A stretch of 64,000 nucleotides of DNA, taken from assembly GCF_016863275.1 (NCBI RefSeq), contig NZ_BOOO01000049.1, positions 28,971-92,970 of the forward strand. Reading direction: 5' to 3'. The first letter of the stretch is position 1; each line of letters starts with the position of its first letter. This stretch comes from Planotetraspora mira. Its GTDB lineage: Bacteria > Actinomycetota > Actinomycetes > Streptosporangiales > Streptosporangiaceae. The translations under genes and the position numbers were made by a program. This document shows positions 43,456 through 52,025 of the stretch, one piece after another. Under the pieces are notes generated by a model, which made no database searches, was not told the origin of the DNA, and saw only the letters and a program-made list of their open reading frames with translations.

Positions 43456-44667
43456 ATGACAGAAGAACGGCGGGCGCAGGCGCCGCGTACAGCGGAGAAC
43501 CAGCTTCCCACGCACAGACTGAGCCAGGAGTTCCAGAACGTGGCCACAGCGGTAACGGAGCGGGCCATGTCATCCGTCACGCAGAAGGTCGACGGGCTGG
43601 CCGGCCGCCTCGACGACTACGTGGAGCATGGCGGCTCCAGCCTGCTCGGCGCGATCACCGGAAAGCAGGGCTCTGGACTCCTGAGCGCGGTGACCGGCAG
43701 GCTGACCGGCGGAGAGGGTGGCAAGGGGCTGCTGCAGAGGGTCACCGACAAACTCGGGGCGGGCGGATCAAGCCTGCTTGGAGCGATCACGGGAGGGGAA
43801 GGCGGCGGCCATCCCGTGCGAGCGGCCCTGATGACGTACGCCAAGGAAAAGGTCAAGGGCATCTTCGGCGGCGGAAAAGGCGGCACGGGGGCCAAGGGCA
43901 AGAAGCTGAAGGTGACGAACATCGTCGAGTCGCTCGACATCGGCGCCCCTCTGCGCGTGGTCTATGACCAGTGGACGCAGTTCGAGGATTTCCCGAGCTT
44001 CATGAAGAAGGTCGAGACCGTCGAGCAGAAGTCCGACGAGAAACTCGGCTGGAAGGCCCAGGTCTGGTGGTCCCACCGCACGTGGGAGTCGACGATCGTC
44101 GAGCAGGTCCCCGACAGCAGGATCATCTGGCGGTCCCAAGGGGCGAAGGGTCAGGTCGACGGCGCGGTGACATTCCACGCGCTGACGCCCGACACCACCC
44201 GCGTCCTCCTCGTGCTTGAGTACCACCCGCAGGGCCTGTTCGAGCACACCGGCAATCTGTGGCGCGCCCAGGGCCGGCGTGCCCGCCTCGAGGTCAAGCA
44301 CTTCAGACGGCACGTCATGACGAACGTCCTGCTGCACCCCGACGAGACCGAGGGCTGGAGAGGCGAGATCCGCAACAGCCAGGTCGTCAAGGACCACGAG
44401 ACGGCCCTGCGCGAGGAGCAGGAACACGAGGGGCGCGAGGAAGAGGAGCCCGACGAAGAGGAGCCGGAGCGGGAACGCAGGCCCGCGTACGCGGGGGCCG
44501 GATCGCGGGCCAGGTCAGCCGCCGGTGCGGCCCGCAGGCCTGCTGAGGAGCGTCGCTCTCGGAAGCCCGGAGGCGGGGAGACCGAGGGAAGGCAGCGCCC
44601 GATCCGGCGCCGCCCCCACCGGGAGCAGGCTCCGGTACACCGCCGCGGCGGGGAGCGGGGCGACTGA
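43456..44667 (+). CDS. SRPBCC-domain protein with Gly-rich repeats and acidic/basic tail
   Basis: A 403-residue protein. The N-terminal third contains repeated SSLLGAITGGEGGG-type segments. Residues 155-290 form a polyketide-cyclase/SRPBCC domain: VTNIVESLDIGAPLRVVYDQ, WTQFEDFPSFMKKVE, then RIIWRSQGAKGQVDGAVTFH. The C-terminus is a long charged tail (EEEEPDEEEPERERRP, then Arg-rich). Proteins of this plan occur in actinobacterial gas-vesicle-type and stress clusters. GGAGG lies eight bases before ATG 43456. Ligand unknown. Confidence 0.8.
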   Translation: MTEERRAQAPRTAENQLPTHRLSQEFQNVATAVTERAMSSVTQKVDGLAGRLDDYVEHGGSSLLGAITGKQGSGLLSAVTGRLTGGEGGKGLLQRVTDKLGAGGSSLLGAITGGEGGGHPVRAALMTYAKEKVKGIFGGGKGGTGAKGKKLKVTNIVESLDIGAPLRVVYDQWTQFEDFPSFMKKVETVEQKSDEKLGWKAQVWWSHRTWESTIVEQVPDSRIIWRSQGAKGQVDGAVTFHALTPDTTRVLLVLEYHPQGLFEHTGNLWRAQGRRARLEVKHFRRHVMTNVLLHPDETEGWRGEIRNSQVVKDHETALREEQEHEGREEEEPDEEEPERERRPAYAGAGSRARSAAGAARRPAEERRSRKPGGGETEGRQRPIRRRPHREQAPVHRRGGERGD

Positions 44668-44842
44668 GCCGGCGAACGAGCGCAGGAGAGGGAAACGCGT
44701 CCGACTGGGCCCTGATCCGCGACGAGGTCGCGATCTCGCTGCAGGTGGTGTGCCCTGCCCTCAAGCGAGCGTCAGTTGGTCTTGATGAGAGATTTCGGTC
44801 CATCTTCACGGGTATGCCGACTGAATCCGAAAGGAGAACCCA

Positions 44843-45427
44843 GTGGGCGATTCCCGTGCGGCTGCGAAGACGGCAGCGGAGAACGACGTCGTCGATCTCC
44901 TTCTTCGGCAGCACGCTGCGATCAGAGACCTGTTCGACGAGGTCCGGAACGCACCGGCCGATCAGCGTGAGGAGCCGTTCCGACGGCTAGTGCGCCTGCT
45001 GGCCGTGCACGAAACGGCCGAGGAAGAGATGGTCCACCCATACGTCAGCCGAAGGATCGAGGGTGCAGGCGCAATGGTCGACGATCGGCTGGCCGAGGAG
45101 AACGAGGCCAAGCACATGCTCACCCAGCTCGACCGCATGGGCCCCGCCAACCCGAAGTTCATGCAGAATCTAGACATCTTGCGCGTGGCCGTGCTCGAGC
45201 ACGCGCGCGCGGAAGAACGCTACGAGTTCCCGCAGCTGCGGGCCATGACCACGGACGCCGAACGCCACGTGATGGCCGTCGCCGTCAGGATGGCCGAGTC
45301 CATGGCGCCGACACATCCCCACGCCGGCCTCGAGTCCGCCGTGGACAACCTTCTCATGGGACCACCGCTAGCGATCATGGATCGGGTCCGCGACGCCATC
45401 CGCAAGGTGACCAAGAAGGACACCTGA
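44843..45427 (+). CDS. Hemerythrin-domain protein
   Basis: A 194-residue protein with an HHE four-helix domain. The iron ligands are visible: His in LLRQHAAIRDLF, His and Glu in LLAVHETAEEEMVHPYVSRR, and His and Glu in AVLEHARAEERYEFPQL. It should bind a diiron centre and sense or store O2 or NO, or protect iron. AAGGAG precedes GTG 44843. It follows the SRPBCC gene and is the first of several redox-iron proteins in this cluster. Confidence 0.87.
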   Translation: MGDSRAAAKTAAENDVVDLLLRQHAAIRDLFDEVRNAPADQREEPFRRLVRLLAVHETAEEEMVHPYVSRRIEGAGAMVDDRLAEENEAKHMLTQLDRMGPANPKFMQNLDILRVAVLEHARAEERYEFPQLRAMTTDAERHVMAVAVRMAESMAPTHPHAGLESAVDNLLMGPPLAIMDRVRDAIRKVTKKDT

Positions 45428-45493
45428 CCTGCGTGCCAGTCACACACGATACGGCTCGCGCACAAGGCGCGAGCCGTACGTACGGTGTGCGGA

Positions 45494-45748
45494 TCAGTGC
45501 TGCCGAAGGCTGGGCAGAGGATGCGGCCCCTCGGCCTGAAGCCGGTACTCCTCCCCCGATATCGCCCGTTCGTCTTCGATGACACGTTCGCTCGGCGGTT
45601 GCTCGCCACCGTGGATCTCTTCCTGCCAGCGCTGGAACCGCTCGTGCGCCTCTTGGACGTACCCGGTACCCAACGTCGTGTAATCGACCTGCGTGGCCGC
45701 TTTCCGGTGGTTGCCAGGGCAAGGGCGGAAGCTCAAAGTCGAAGGCAC
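45494..45748 (-). CDS. Small hypothetical protein
   Basis: Up to 84 residues. The coherent part is VDYTTLGTGYVQEAHERFQR, WQEEIHGGEQPPSERVIEDE and RAISGEEYRLQAEGPHPLPS. It is hydrophilic and charged, without membrane segment. The first 18 residues look non-native, and a start nearer 45690 is possible, but no good ribosome site is seen. Convergent with the hemerythrin gene. Family unknown. Confidence 0.45.
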   Translation of the reverse strand: MPSTLSFRPCPGNHRKAATQVDYTTLGTGYVQEAHERFQRWQEEIHGGEQPPSERVIEDERAISGEEYRLQAEGPHPLPSLRQH

Positions 45749-46280
45749 AGTCTGATCAAGGCAGTGGGCCGGGTGTCATCGCGGACAGGTCGGGTACGCC
45801 TCACAAAGCGCCGTCTTCTGGGGACAGCAGGAGATAGGCCGCGGCCCCGGCGCAGGGTGTTGGCGCACTAGCCGGGGCCGTCCGTGCTTGACACGGGGTC
45901 GGTCGCCAGGTTGATCAAACATTCTCTTCGTTCTCAAGGCCGACGGCAGCGCCTCTCGCGAACGTCTGTGCGCAGCTGGAACGACGGCCGAAGTCTCAGA
46001 GTCAGCCCTCGCAGGAAGATCACAAGGAGCCTGATTTCCCGGCGCAAGGGGCAACTCGTCGCGGCGGCTGTTCAGGTGCTGTGGTCAAGTGCGGTTCGAA
46101 CTGCCCAAGCGTCCGCTTTCAGGCGTACGCTGCCGGCTCTAGCGGAGCTGTGAGTAAGTGCTCAACGGTGCCCTGGGATGTCCCCTTGGTCGTCGCCGAC
46201 CTCAAACTGCCCCGTCCTCGGAACGAGAGCGGGGCAGTGCAAGGTCACGCCGCGGTGGTATGACATTTACGAGCGTCCGG
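45749..46280. other. Gap without recognisable gene
   Basis: All frames are short or low-complexity. No repeats or hairpins of note were identified. Confidence 0.3.
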
Positions 46281-46583
46281 CTAAGGACGATCGTCGTGCC
46301 GTCTCCAGCTTCCGGCTTTCGCCAGACCCCGAGCAAGCATGTAACCGATGGTAAGGAAGGTGATGTAGCGGATGGCCTGATCGGCTCCGAAGGGGTCACC
46401 TCCGGGGCCGCGAGTGTCGTCGTTGACCACGAAGGCCGTGACGATAACCGCGATGACCGCGGCGATATAGGCCATGAACTCTGTCGTCCTGAATGCCGGC
46501 CGTGTCTCCGTCGACTCTCTGGCGTAGGATCCGGCGCCTGAACGGCCGGATGCATGGCTTGACAGGCCGTGAGGAGTGTCCAT
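46281..46583 (-). CDS. Small two-helix membrane protein
   Basis: A 100-residue protein. After a hydrophilic N-terminus ending FRTTEF there is a helix MAYIAAVIAVIVTAFVV, a short loop with DPFGADQAIRYI, and a second helix TFLTIGYMLARGLA. GAGGGAG stands seven bases before ATG 46583. The two-helix plan with TEF-x-A-Y is common in small uncharacterised actinobacterial membrane proteins. Together with the next gene it forms a minus-strand pair of small membrane proteins inside the redox cluster. Confidence 0.7.
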   Translation of the reverse strand: MDTPHGLSSHASGRSGAGSYARESTETRPAFRTTEFMAYIAAVIAVIVTAFVVNDDTRGPGGDPFGADQAIRYITFLTIGYMLARGLAKAGSWRRHDDRP

Positions 46584-46641
46584 GATGTTGTTCTCCCTCG
46601 CTCATGGCGGGAGGTGGACTGGGGCGGCTCTCAGCGAGCGC

Positions 46642-46938
46642 TCACCAGCTCACCGTCCCGACGTAATCTTCGGCCCGCTCCCCCTGCTGCCCGCGCTCCT
46701 GCTCCGGCAGGCCTTGCGGACCTTGCTGGGCCTCCTCGATACGCATGGCGACCCCGAGCGCGAAGAACGTGGGCGCCCACTCGCCGACGAACAGGCCCCA
46801 GCGGTCGGCCCGGTCCGTATCCGCCCGTTCCCCGAAGTAGGACGCCACCCACGCGGCGACGGACATACCGATGGACGCGACTCCCGCGATGTACATCATC
46901 TCGGAGCGCAATCCGATCTTTTGCAGTGCGCGGATCAC
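46642..46938 (-). CDS. Small two-helix membrane protein
   Basis: About 98 residues from GTG 46938 (VIRALQKIGLRSEMMYIAGV), chosen because AAGGGGG lies five bases upstream; an upstream ATG at 47001 or GTG at 47034 is possible. Helix one is MYIAGVASIGMSVAAWVASY and helix two is WGLFVGEWAPTFFALGVAMR. The C-terminus is Gln/Glu-rich and probably coiled. It is 59 bases upstream of the previous small membrane gene, likely in one operon. Function unknown. Confidence 0.62.
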   Translation of the reverse strand: MIRALQKIGLRSEMMYIAGVASIGMSVAAWVASYFGERADTDRADRWGLFVGEWAPTFFALGVAMRIEEAQQGPQGLPEQERGQQGERAEDYVGTVSW

Positions 46939-47545
46939 ATTTGCCCCCTTAGGGTCGCTTCGTTCGGGTGCCCCGTACCCGGACCCACCACCTCGTAACA
47001 TGATGTTGGAGCCTTGACCTGCAGCGATGGTCACAGAACGCTCGCCTTACAGCCGCGGGCGCTGCATCCATTCAGGAGCCTGACAAACAAGGCTGGTTGC
47101 CGAGCCCGCAGCGGTGCTGCTGGAGGGCGAGCATCCGCCGCACATGCATCCAGTCATGAGCCCTCTGGCGATTACTGATCGAACCGGCCGCCCCCGTACA
47201 CGCTGGTCGCCCACGGCACTCGGTGGCCTGTCCGCCACGACAACGACCCCGCCCGATGTGGGTCCTCCGGTTGATCGGCCCACCGCACTTCGGTCATGCC
47301 TTATCGCCCGGTTTTTGGGTAGACGTGACGAAACACGCGATGGATCGGGGCATAAGAACATCTCGCGGGAGTCATTGCGATTAATCATGCGGTCCGCCTA
47401 CCACGCAGGATGCGTTTCAGCTGGACCTGGAAGGCCTTGAACAGTTCGCTGTTAGACACCCCCGCTGGAGGCCGTTAGAGACTTCGGTCACCTCAAATGA
47501 TCGTGAGGTTTGACCGTCGATGGGTTCTTCCGGTTGGAGGCCACC
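46939..47545. other. Gap without recognisable gene
   Basis: No protein-like frame on either strand apart from the possible N-terminal extension of the membrane gene (to 47034). The region must contain divergent promoters for the membrane genes and the diiron oxidase gene. Confidence 0.3.
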
Positions 47546-48550
47546 ATGAAGTTGCCGATGCCTAGAGGCCCCATTACCGATCAACTATTGTTCGAGCTCA
47601 GGGCCGCTCCGCACCCGTTCACCATCAAGTCCGCACACAGCGCGGATTCCGCCATCGGCGACGAGGACCTTCAGCTCGCGCTATTCGCCTGCTACGAGTT
47701 GCACTATCAAAGTTTTGACGGGGTGGATGACGAGTGGGAATGGTACCTGTCCCTGCTGGCACTGCGGGAGAAACTAGAGGAACGACTCGCCCAGAAGTTG
47801 GCGCCGGTTCCGCTTCGGCCTCATGTGTCGGCAGCGAGCGTGCCGCAAGAACTCAAGCAACTGGTCGCCACGGCGGACAGCGGGCCACCCTTGTCGGGCT
47901 TCCTCCATAAGACAGCCAGCCTCGAGCAGTTCCGTGAATTTGTCATGCATCGCTCGATCTATCACTTGAAAGAGGCCGATCCTCACACCTGGGGGATCCC
48001 CCGCCTGTACGGTCCCGCCAAGGCCGCGCTGGTGGAGATCCAGGCAGACGAGTACGGCGGTGGCCGAGCCGAGCGCATGCATTCGGAGCTGTTCCGAACC
48101 ACCATGTGTGCGCTGGAGCTCGACGACTCCTACGGTGCCTACCTGGACCAGGTTCCGGCGGTCACCCTGGCGATCAGCAACGTCATGTCGATGTTCGGCC
48201 TGCACCGGCGATACCGCGGCGCACTGCTGGGTCACCTCGCGGCTTTCGAGATGACCTCCTCACTACCGAACTTCAAGTACAGCGAGGGCCTGCGACGGTT
48301 GGGCGGCGGCGCGAGGGCTCGTCGCTTCTACGACGAGCACGTGCAGGCTGACGCCGTACACGAACAGATCGCCGTGCACGACATGTGCGGCAGTTTCGCC
48401 GATGCGCATCCCAATTTGGCCGGTGACATCTTGTACGGTGCCGACTGCGCTCTGACCCTGGATCGGATGTTCGCCGAACACGTCATGAACTGCTGGACCA
48501 AAGGCGTCACCTCGCTGCGTGAGGAGTATCCGGAAGCGGGCCCTCGATGA
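47546..48550 (+). CDS. Iron-containing redox enzyme (heme-oxygenase-like diiron)
   Basis: A 334-residue protein of the iron-containing redox enzyme family (HDO fold). Motif-like positions are LACYELHYQSFDGVDDEWEW-type Glu/His (about residue 60), QADEYGGGRAERMHSELF, EHVQADAVHEQIAVHDMCGS and an Asp/Glu-rich C-terminal helix. These provide the carboxylate and His ligands of a diiron site. GGAGG five bases before ATG 47546 fixes the start. Its stop overlaps the next start (ATGA). The reaction is unknown; related HDO enzymes perform oxidative C-C or C-N chemistry. Confidence 0.82.
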   Translation: MKLPMPRGPITDQLLFELRAAPHPFTIKSAHSADSAIGDEDLQLALFACYELHYQSFDGVDDEWEWYLSLLALREKLEERLAQKLAPVPLRPHVSAASVPQELKQLVATADSGPPLSGFLHKTASLEQFREFVMHRSIYHLKEADPHTWGIPRLYGPAKAALVEIQADEYGGGRAERMHSELFRTTMCALELDDSYGAYLDQVPAVTLAISNVMSMFGLHRRYRGALLGHLAAFEMTSSLPNFKYSEGLRRLGGGARARRFYDEHVQADAVHEQIAVHDMCGSFADAHPNLAGDILYGADCALTLDRMFAEHVMNCWTKGVTSLREEYPEAGPR

Positions 48551-49641
48551 GCGACCTGGAGTACGTCCTGCCACTGCGGTGGGATGACGACGCGGGCTTG
48601 GAGGAACTCACCACCTATTTACGCTGGTTGAGCGGCCATGCGCAGATCATCGTCGTCGACGGATCCCCCGCCCGTCTCTTCCATCGACACGCAAACCGCT
48701 GGAGAGGGCTCCTGCATCATGTGCCGCCCGACGGCGACCTCAGCACGGCCAATGGCAAGGTGGCCGGTGTCCTCACCGGAATGCGGATGGCTCGGACGGA
48801 GGCCGTCGTCATAGCCGACGATGACGTGCGCTACGACTCGACGGGGCTTGCTCGCGTCCAAGCCCTGCTGGGGAGGGCCGACCTGGTCCGACCCCAGAAC
48901 TACTTCCTCCCGCTACCCTGGCACGCCCGGTGGGATACCGCCCGGACCCTGCTGAACCGCGCGCTCGGAACCGACTATCCCGGAACCTTCGGCATACGAA
49001 GATCCTTCTTCACTCGGATGGGCGGCTACGACGGTGACGTGCTCTTCGAAAACCTCGAGCTCATCCGCACCGTCAGAGCCTACGACGGCGTCGAGGCACA
49101 CCCAGATGATCTCTATGTACGGCGCCTGCCGCCCGATGCGAGGCGGTTCTGGTCCCAACGCGTCCGCCAGGCCTACGACGATCTGGCGCAACCTGCCCGC
49201 ATGACCTGCTTCCTTGCCATACTGCCGAGCGTTGCCGTTCTCCTCACTCGCAGACGCCCCCACGCCGTTCTCACCGGCGCCGCTCTCGCCGTGGCCATGG
49301 CCGAAGCCGGCCGCCGCCGAGCCGGAGGCCGCCGCGTGTTCCCCGTCACGTCCAGCCTGTTCGCCCCTGTCTGGATCATCGAGCGGGCAACCTGCAGCTG
49401 GCTCGCCCTGACCGCCCGCCTCGCCTACGGTGGAATCCCCTACGCAGGACACCGAATACGCGTGGCCGCGCACTCCAAGCGCGAACTTAGAGCGCGCCAT
49501 CACCTCGGCACGTCCGAATCGCCTGGGGCCCGGAACCCGGTGGCCTTGTGCGAACCATCACAGAACGGCTTCACGGCCGACCGACCGCACCGGCAGAGCG
49601 CCACCGTCGCCCTCCCCGGATCGATCGCACGTCCGTCCTGA
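48547..49641 (+). CDS. Family 2-type glycosyltransferase
   Basis: A 364-residue protein. The nucleotide-sugar site DxD appears in AVVIADDDVRYD (about residue 95), preceded by QIIVVDGSP, followed by GTFGIRRSFFTRMGGYDGDV and LFENLELIRTVRAYD as acceptor motifs. C-terminal hydrophobic segments (TCFLAILPSVAVLL, VLTGAALAVAMAEA) suggest membrane association. It is translationally coupled to the diiron enzyme. The last 45 residues overlap the CDSGH-type gene on the other strand, so they may not be part of the original protein. Confidence 0.8.
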   Translation: MSDLEYVLPLRWDDDAGLEELTTYLRWLSGHAQIIVVDGSPARLFHRHANRWRGLLHHVPPDGDLSTANGKVAGVLTGMRMARTEAVVIADDDVRYDSTGLARVQALLGRADLVRPQNYFLPLPWHARWDTARTLLNRALGTDYPGTFGIRRSFFTRMGGYDGDVLFENLELIRTVRAYDGVEAHPDDLYVRRLPPDARRFWSQRVRQAYDDLAQPARMTCFLAILPSVAVLLTRRRPHAVLTGAALAVAMAEAGRRRAGGRRVFPVTSSLFAPVWIIERATCSWLALTARLAYGGIPYAGHRIRVAAHSKRELRARHHLGTSESPGARNPVALCEPSQNGFTADRPHRQSATVALPGSIARPS

Positions 49642-49724
49642 GTCACCAGACGGAAAGGCCCACGCACCAACAGCGGGCCGTCCTCACAGAGAGTCACCGT
49701 CACCGGATCGTCATCTCGTGTCAT
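49500..49724 (-). CDS. CDGSH iron-sulfur domain protein
   Basis: A 74-residue protein. The [2Fe-2S]-binding motif is CRCGRSAVKPFCDGSH (three Cys and one His), in the usual C-x-C-x2-(S/T)-x3-P-x-C-D-G-(S/A/T)-H form. A short beta strand region with PLLVRGPFRL and GRATVALCRC precedes it. Small soluble electron-transfer protein, possibly the redox partner of the diiron enzyme encoded next to it. ATG 49724 is used; an upstream GTG at 49742 is possible. Its 3' half overlaps the glycosyltransferase gene by 142 bases on the opposite strand. Confidence 0.9.
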   Translation of the reverse strand: MTRDDDPVTVTLCEDGPLLVRGPFRLVTQDGRAIDPGRATVALCRCGRSAVKPFCDGSHKATGFRAPGDSDVPR

Positions 49725-49837
49725 GGACGCCGTGTCCCCCACTACTTCGGCAGCAAACCAGACTGCTGGCGCCTGACCCAGTGCTGGGCTGGGTGGTCAA
49801 ATTAGCGCCGGCACAGTGCAGCGAGTCCTACGAGTGA

Positions 49838-50032
49838 TCAGGCGGACGTCGGGCGTTCGTATCCCTCGTCTTGGCCGTGGACCTTGGTGTCCGGGTCGTT
49901 TTCCGGCTGACCGGCCGGGTCGGTGGGAGAGGGGGCGAACTCCTCGGCGAAGTCAGGCTCATCGTGGTCGGCCTCCTGTTCGGCACGGCGATCCGCAAGC
50001 GGGATGTCCCTGTCATCTGGCTCTTTCGTCAT
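49838..50032 (-). CDS. Small acidic hydrophilic protein
   Basis: A 64-residue protein starting MTKEPDDRDIPLADRRAEQE, with many Asp/Glu residues and no hydrophobic core. GGGGG lies a few bases before ATG 50032. Such short acidic proteins are common, and this one is likely disordered. It is convergent with or unrelated to the CDGSH gene, from which it is separated by about 113 bases. Function unknown. Confidence 0.55.
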   Translation of the reverse strand: MTKEPDDRDIPLADRRAEQEADHDEPDFAEEFAPSPTDPAGQPENDPDTKVHGQDEGYERPTSA

Positions 50033-50542
50033 GGTTCCCCCAAAGATTTCCCGGTGCGTAGCCGTGGTCGCCGCGACCGCATTAAAAGGTCACATACGTC
50101 GAAGGGTGATGAATACCCCACAGGTCCACAAGCATTCGCGCCACTCGCCTGGCTGCCCGTAACGCCTCCCACCTAGCGCTCGCGGTGACAGGTACGTCTC
50201 CGGCCCGCAGAGGGACGGCGAGCCAACCGAATGAATCTTGCAGGCCGAGTGCCGATTTTGCGGTGAGGATGCCGAGCTCGTCGAAGGCAAGAAGAGGGCG
50301 CTTATCCGCCCGTACCCTCAACTCCGCCGAAGGCGGGTGTTCCCAGGACCGCCGGGCCGGCTGTGCCACCGGCCGACAAGCTGCGCGACAAGATCACCGA
50401 CCGGGACCCTGGCTGACCGGGACCGCTCGCTGTCTGGTCGGCCAAGTACAAATATGACACTTTCATGAATGCCTCATAAGGATGGCCTCTTCTCGAATGG
50501 GTACCCGCAGGTGAAAGCCGAGCCCGTCGGAGGTGACGGATC
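50033..50542. other. Gap with possible gene remnants
   Basis: A plus-strand frame ends AGVPRTAGPAVPPADKLRDK then ITDRDPG at 50416 and looks like a natural C-terminus. A neighbouring frame shows CRFCGEDAELVEGKKRALIR. They do not combine into one recognisable protein, so a decayed gene is suspected but unproven. Confidence 0.25.
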
Positions 50543-50968
50543 ATGACGCGAATGGGTTTGACCGGGCGATCGGATGTGGCGGAACAACGTGAGACCTACG
50601 ACCGGGCAGGGTCCAACGCTCCTTCGCAGATCGGGGACGGATTAACTCTGCTGGCGGGCCTGTACTTGGCGATCTCGCCGTGGGTCGTGGGATTCAACGG
50701 GTTCAGGAACCTGACGATCAACAACCTCATCGTCGGCCTGGCCGTTGTCGCGCTCGCGATGGGCCTCGCTTCCGCGTTCGGCCGTACGTACGGTGTGAGC
50801 TGGCTCGTGCCGCTTCTGGGCATCTGGACGATCCTCGCGCCCTGGGTGATCCGCGGGCGACCCGCCACCACCGACACCGTCTGGAACAACGTGGTGACCG
50901 GTGCGGTCATCGCTGTGTGCAGCCTTGCAGCCATGGCCGCTGCCCTCCTCCAACGGAAGAAGCAGTAA
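50543..50968 (+). CDS. SPW-repeat membrane protein
   Basis: A 141-residue integral membrane protein with four helices arranged as two SPW repeats: LYLAISPWVVGFNGF in the first pair and IWTILAPWVIRG in the second. The pattern (two helices, Pro-Trp at the membrane border) defines the SPW family of unknown function. GGAGG precedes ATG 50543. Full length for the family. It ends the redox-stress cluster and is followed by an IS3 relic. Confidence 0.87.
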   Translation: MTRMGLTGRSDVAEQRETYDRAGSNAPSQIGDGLTLLAGLYLAISPWVVGFNGFRNLTINNLIVGLAVVALAMGLASAFGRTYGVSWLVPLLGIWTILAPWVIRGRPATTDTVWNNVVTGAVIAVCSLAAMAAALLQRKKQ

Positions 50969-50996
50969 AGCGCTCCGACTTCGATGGGGAAGAGCT

Positions 50997-51315
50997 CAGG
51001 GGTGATCCAACGGTCTCGTTGGGCGGGTGTTGAGCGTAGTAGCGGCTTCATGCTCGTCCGGCGGGACGTTGCGAATGGCGGAGTGCAGGCGGGTGGTTGA
51101 ACCAGTCGACCCATTCGGCGGTGGCAAGTTCGACTTCTGCGAGGCTGCGCCAGGGTCCGCGGGGTTTAATGAGTTCGGTCTTGTAGAGGCCGATCTGGGA
51201 TTCCATCAGCGCGTTGTCCAGGGCGTCGCCGACAGTGCCGATGTGCGCGTCGATACAGGCGGACACCAGGTGGGCGGTGAAGCGGAAGGAGGTTATTGCT
51301 CGGGGGCACGTTGAC
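50997..51315 (-). pseudogene. IS3-family transposase (orfB) C-terminal relic
   Basis: The minus strand reads TSFRFTAHLVSACIDAHIGT, then VGDALDNALMESQIGLYKTE and WRSLAEVELATAEWVDWFNH, the final part of the DDE catalytic domain of IS3-type transposases (D-N-A-x2-E). A frameshift in the CACCCGCC run moves the conserved LHSAIRNVPPDEHEA ending into another frame, finishing at 50997. The rest of orfB and all of orfA are missing. Clear relic. Confidence 0.82.
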
Positions 51316-51429
51316 CATCCAGGACAGCGAGCGAGGGGCACGCTTCGTCCACCCGCAGTTTCTAGTGCCCGGCGGAGCGGCGCCCGAGGCCATGCGGACC
51401 GCCCAGCTCTAGCAGTCCCAGCGGCGTCC

Positions 51430-51780
51430 TTAGTGTTGAAACTCGAGCAGAATGACGCACGCTCCGGATTCGGCTCGCCAGATACTGACCCGGAAATCGT
51501 CTCCATCCACGCTTACATGGTCACTGCTCTCAAGCTGCCTCAGATATCTTATGGCGGTAGCCCGATCAAGCCACTCGACGGGGCTATTATAATCCAATAT
51601 GCCGAATTTTGTTGATGCATTTCCCGCAATGATGCTTACTTCAGCATAATCGTCGAAATATGCCAGCTGATTTACAGCGAGATATTCGACGCCCACCTCA
51701 TCCCACATTCGATCACGCATGACTCGATTTGCATTGCGAGGGCCGCCCTCGCCCTTCTTCCGCTTCTTACTGGCCGCCAC
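51430..51780 (-). CDS. Candidate immunity protein for the Rhs toxin
   Basis: A 116-residue soluble protein starting at GTG 51780 (GGAAGGG six bases upstream; MRDRMWDEVGVEYLAVNQLA is the first conserved-looking part). It contains VSIIAGNASTKFGILDYNSP and DDFRVSIWRAESGACVILLE. There is no signal peptide. It is the first gene downstream of the Rhs toxin on the same strand, the expected position for an immunity protein, and its DNA is visibly AT-richer than neighbouring genes, as usual for exchanged toxin-immunity tips. The family was not recognised; the role is inferred from position. Confidence 0.6.
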   Translation of the reverse strand: MAASKKRKKGEGGPRNANRVMRDRMWDEVGVEYLAVNQLAYFDDYAEVSIIAGNASTKFGILDYNSPVEWLDRATAIRYLRQLESSDHVSVDGDDFRVSIWRAESGACVILLEFQH

Positions 51781-51937
51781 GAGACACCCTTCCTTAATCC
51801 GTGTTTGCTGCTTATATCTCACCTTAGGGCCGGTTCTCCAGGGCGCCACCGGACCCTCACTGTATGCGTTATGCAAGTATAGCTCATCTAGCTTTTCGGA
51901 GTGGGGTCACCGTTGCTTAACGGTTCACCGATACACC

Positions 51938-51981
51938 GCGACGGGGTGATCCGCGCTGCAAGCGCAGCATCACCCCGTCGC
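51938..51981. terminator. Hairpin between Rhs and immunity genes
   Basis: GCGACGGGGTGAT (51938-51950) pairs exactly with 51969-51981, and an inner GCGCT/AGCGC stem (51953-51957, 51961-51965) closes a three-base loop. It lies 45 bases after the Rhs stop, so the downstream immunity gene probably has its own promoter. Confidence 0.65.
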
Positions 51982-52025
51982 AATCGAACTGCTAGACGTA
52001 TTCTTACATTCCGCCTAGTCCTATT

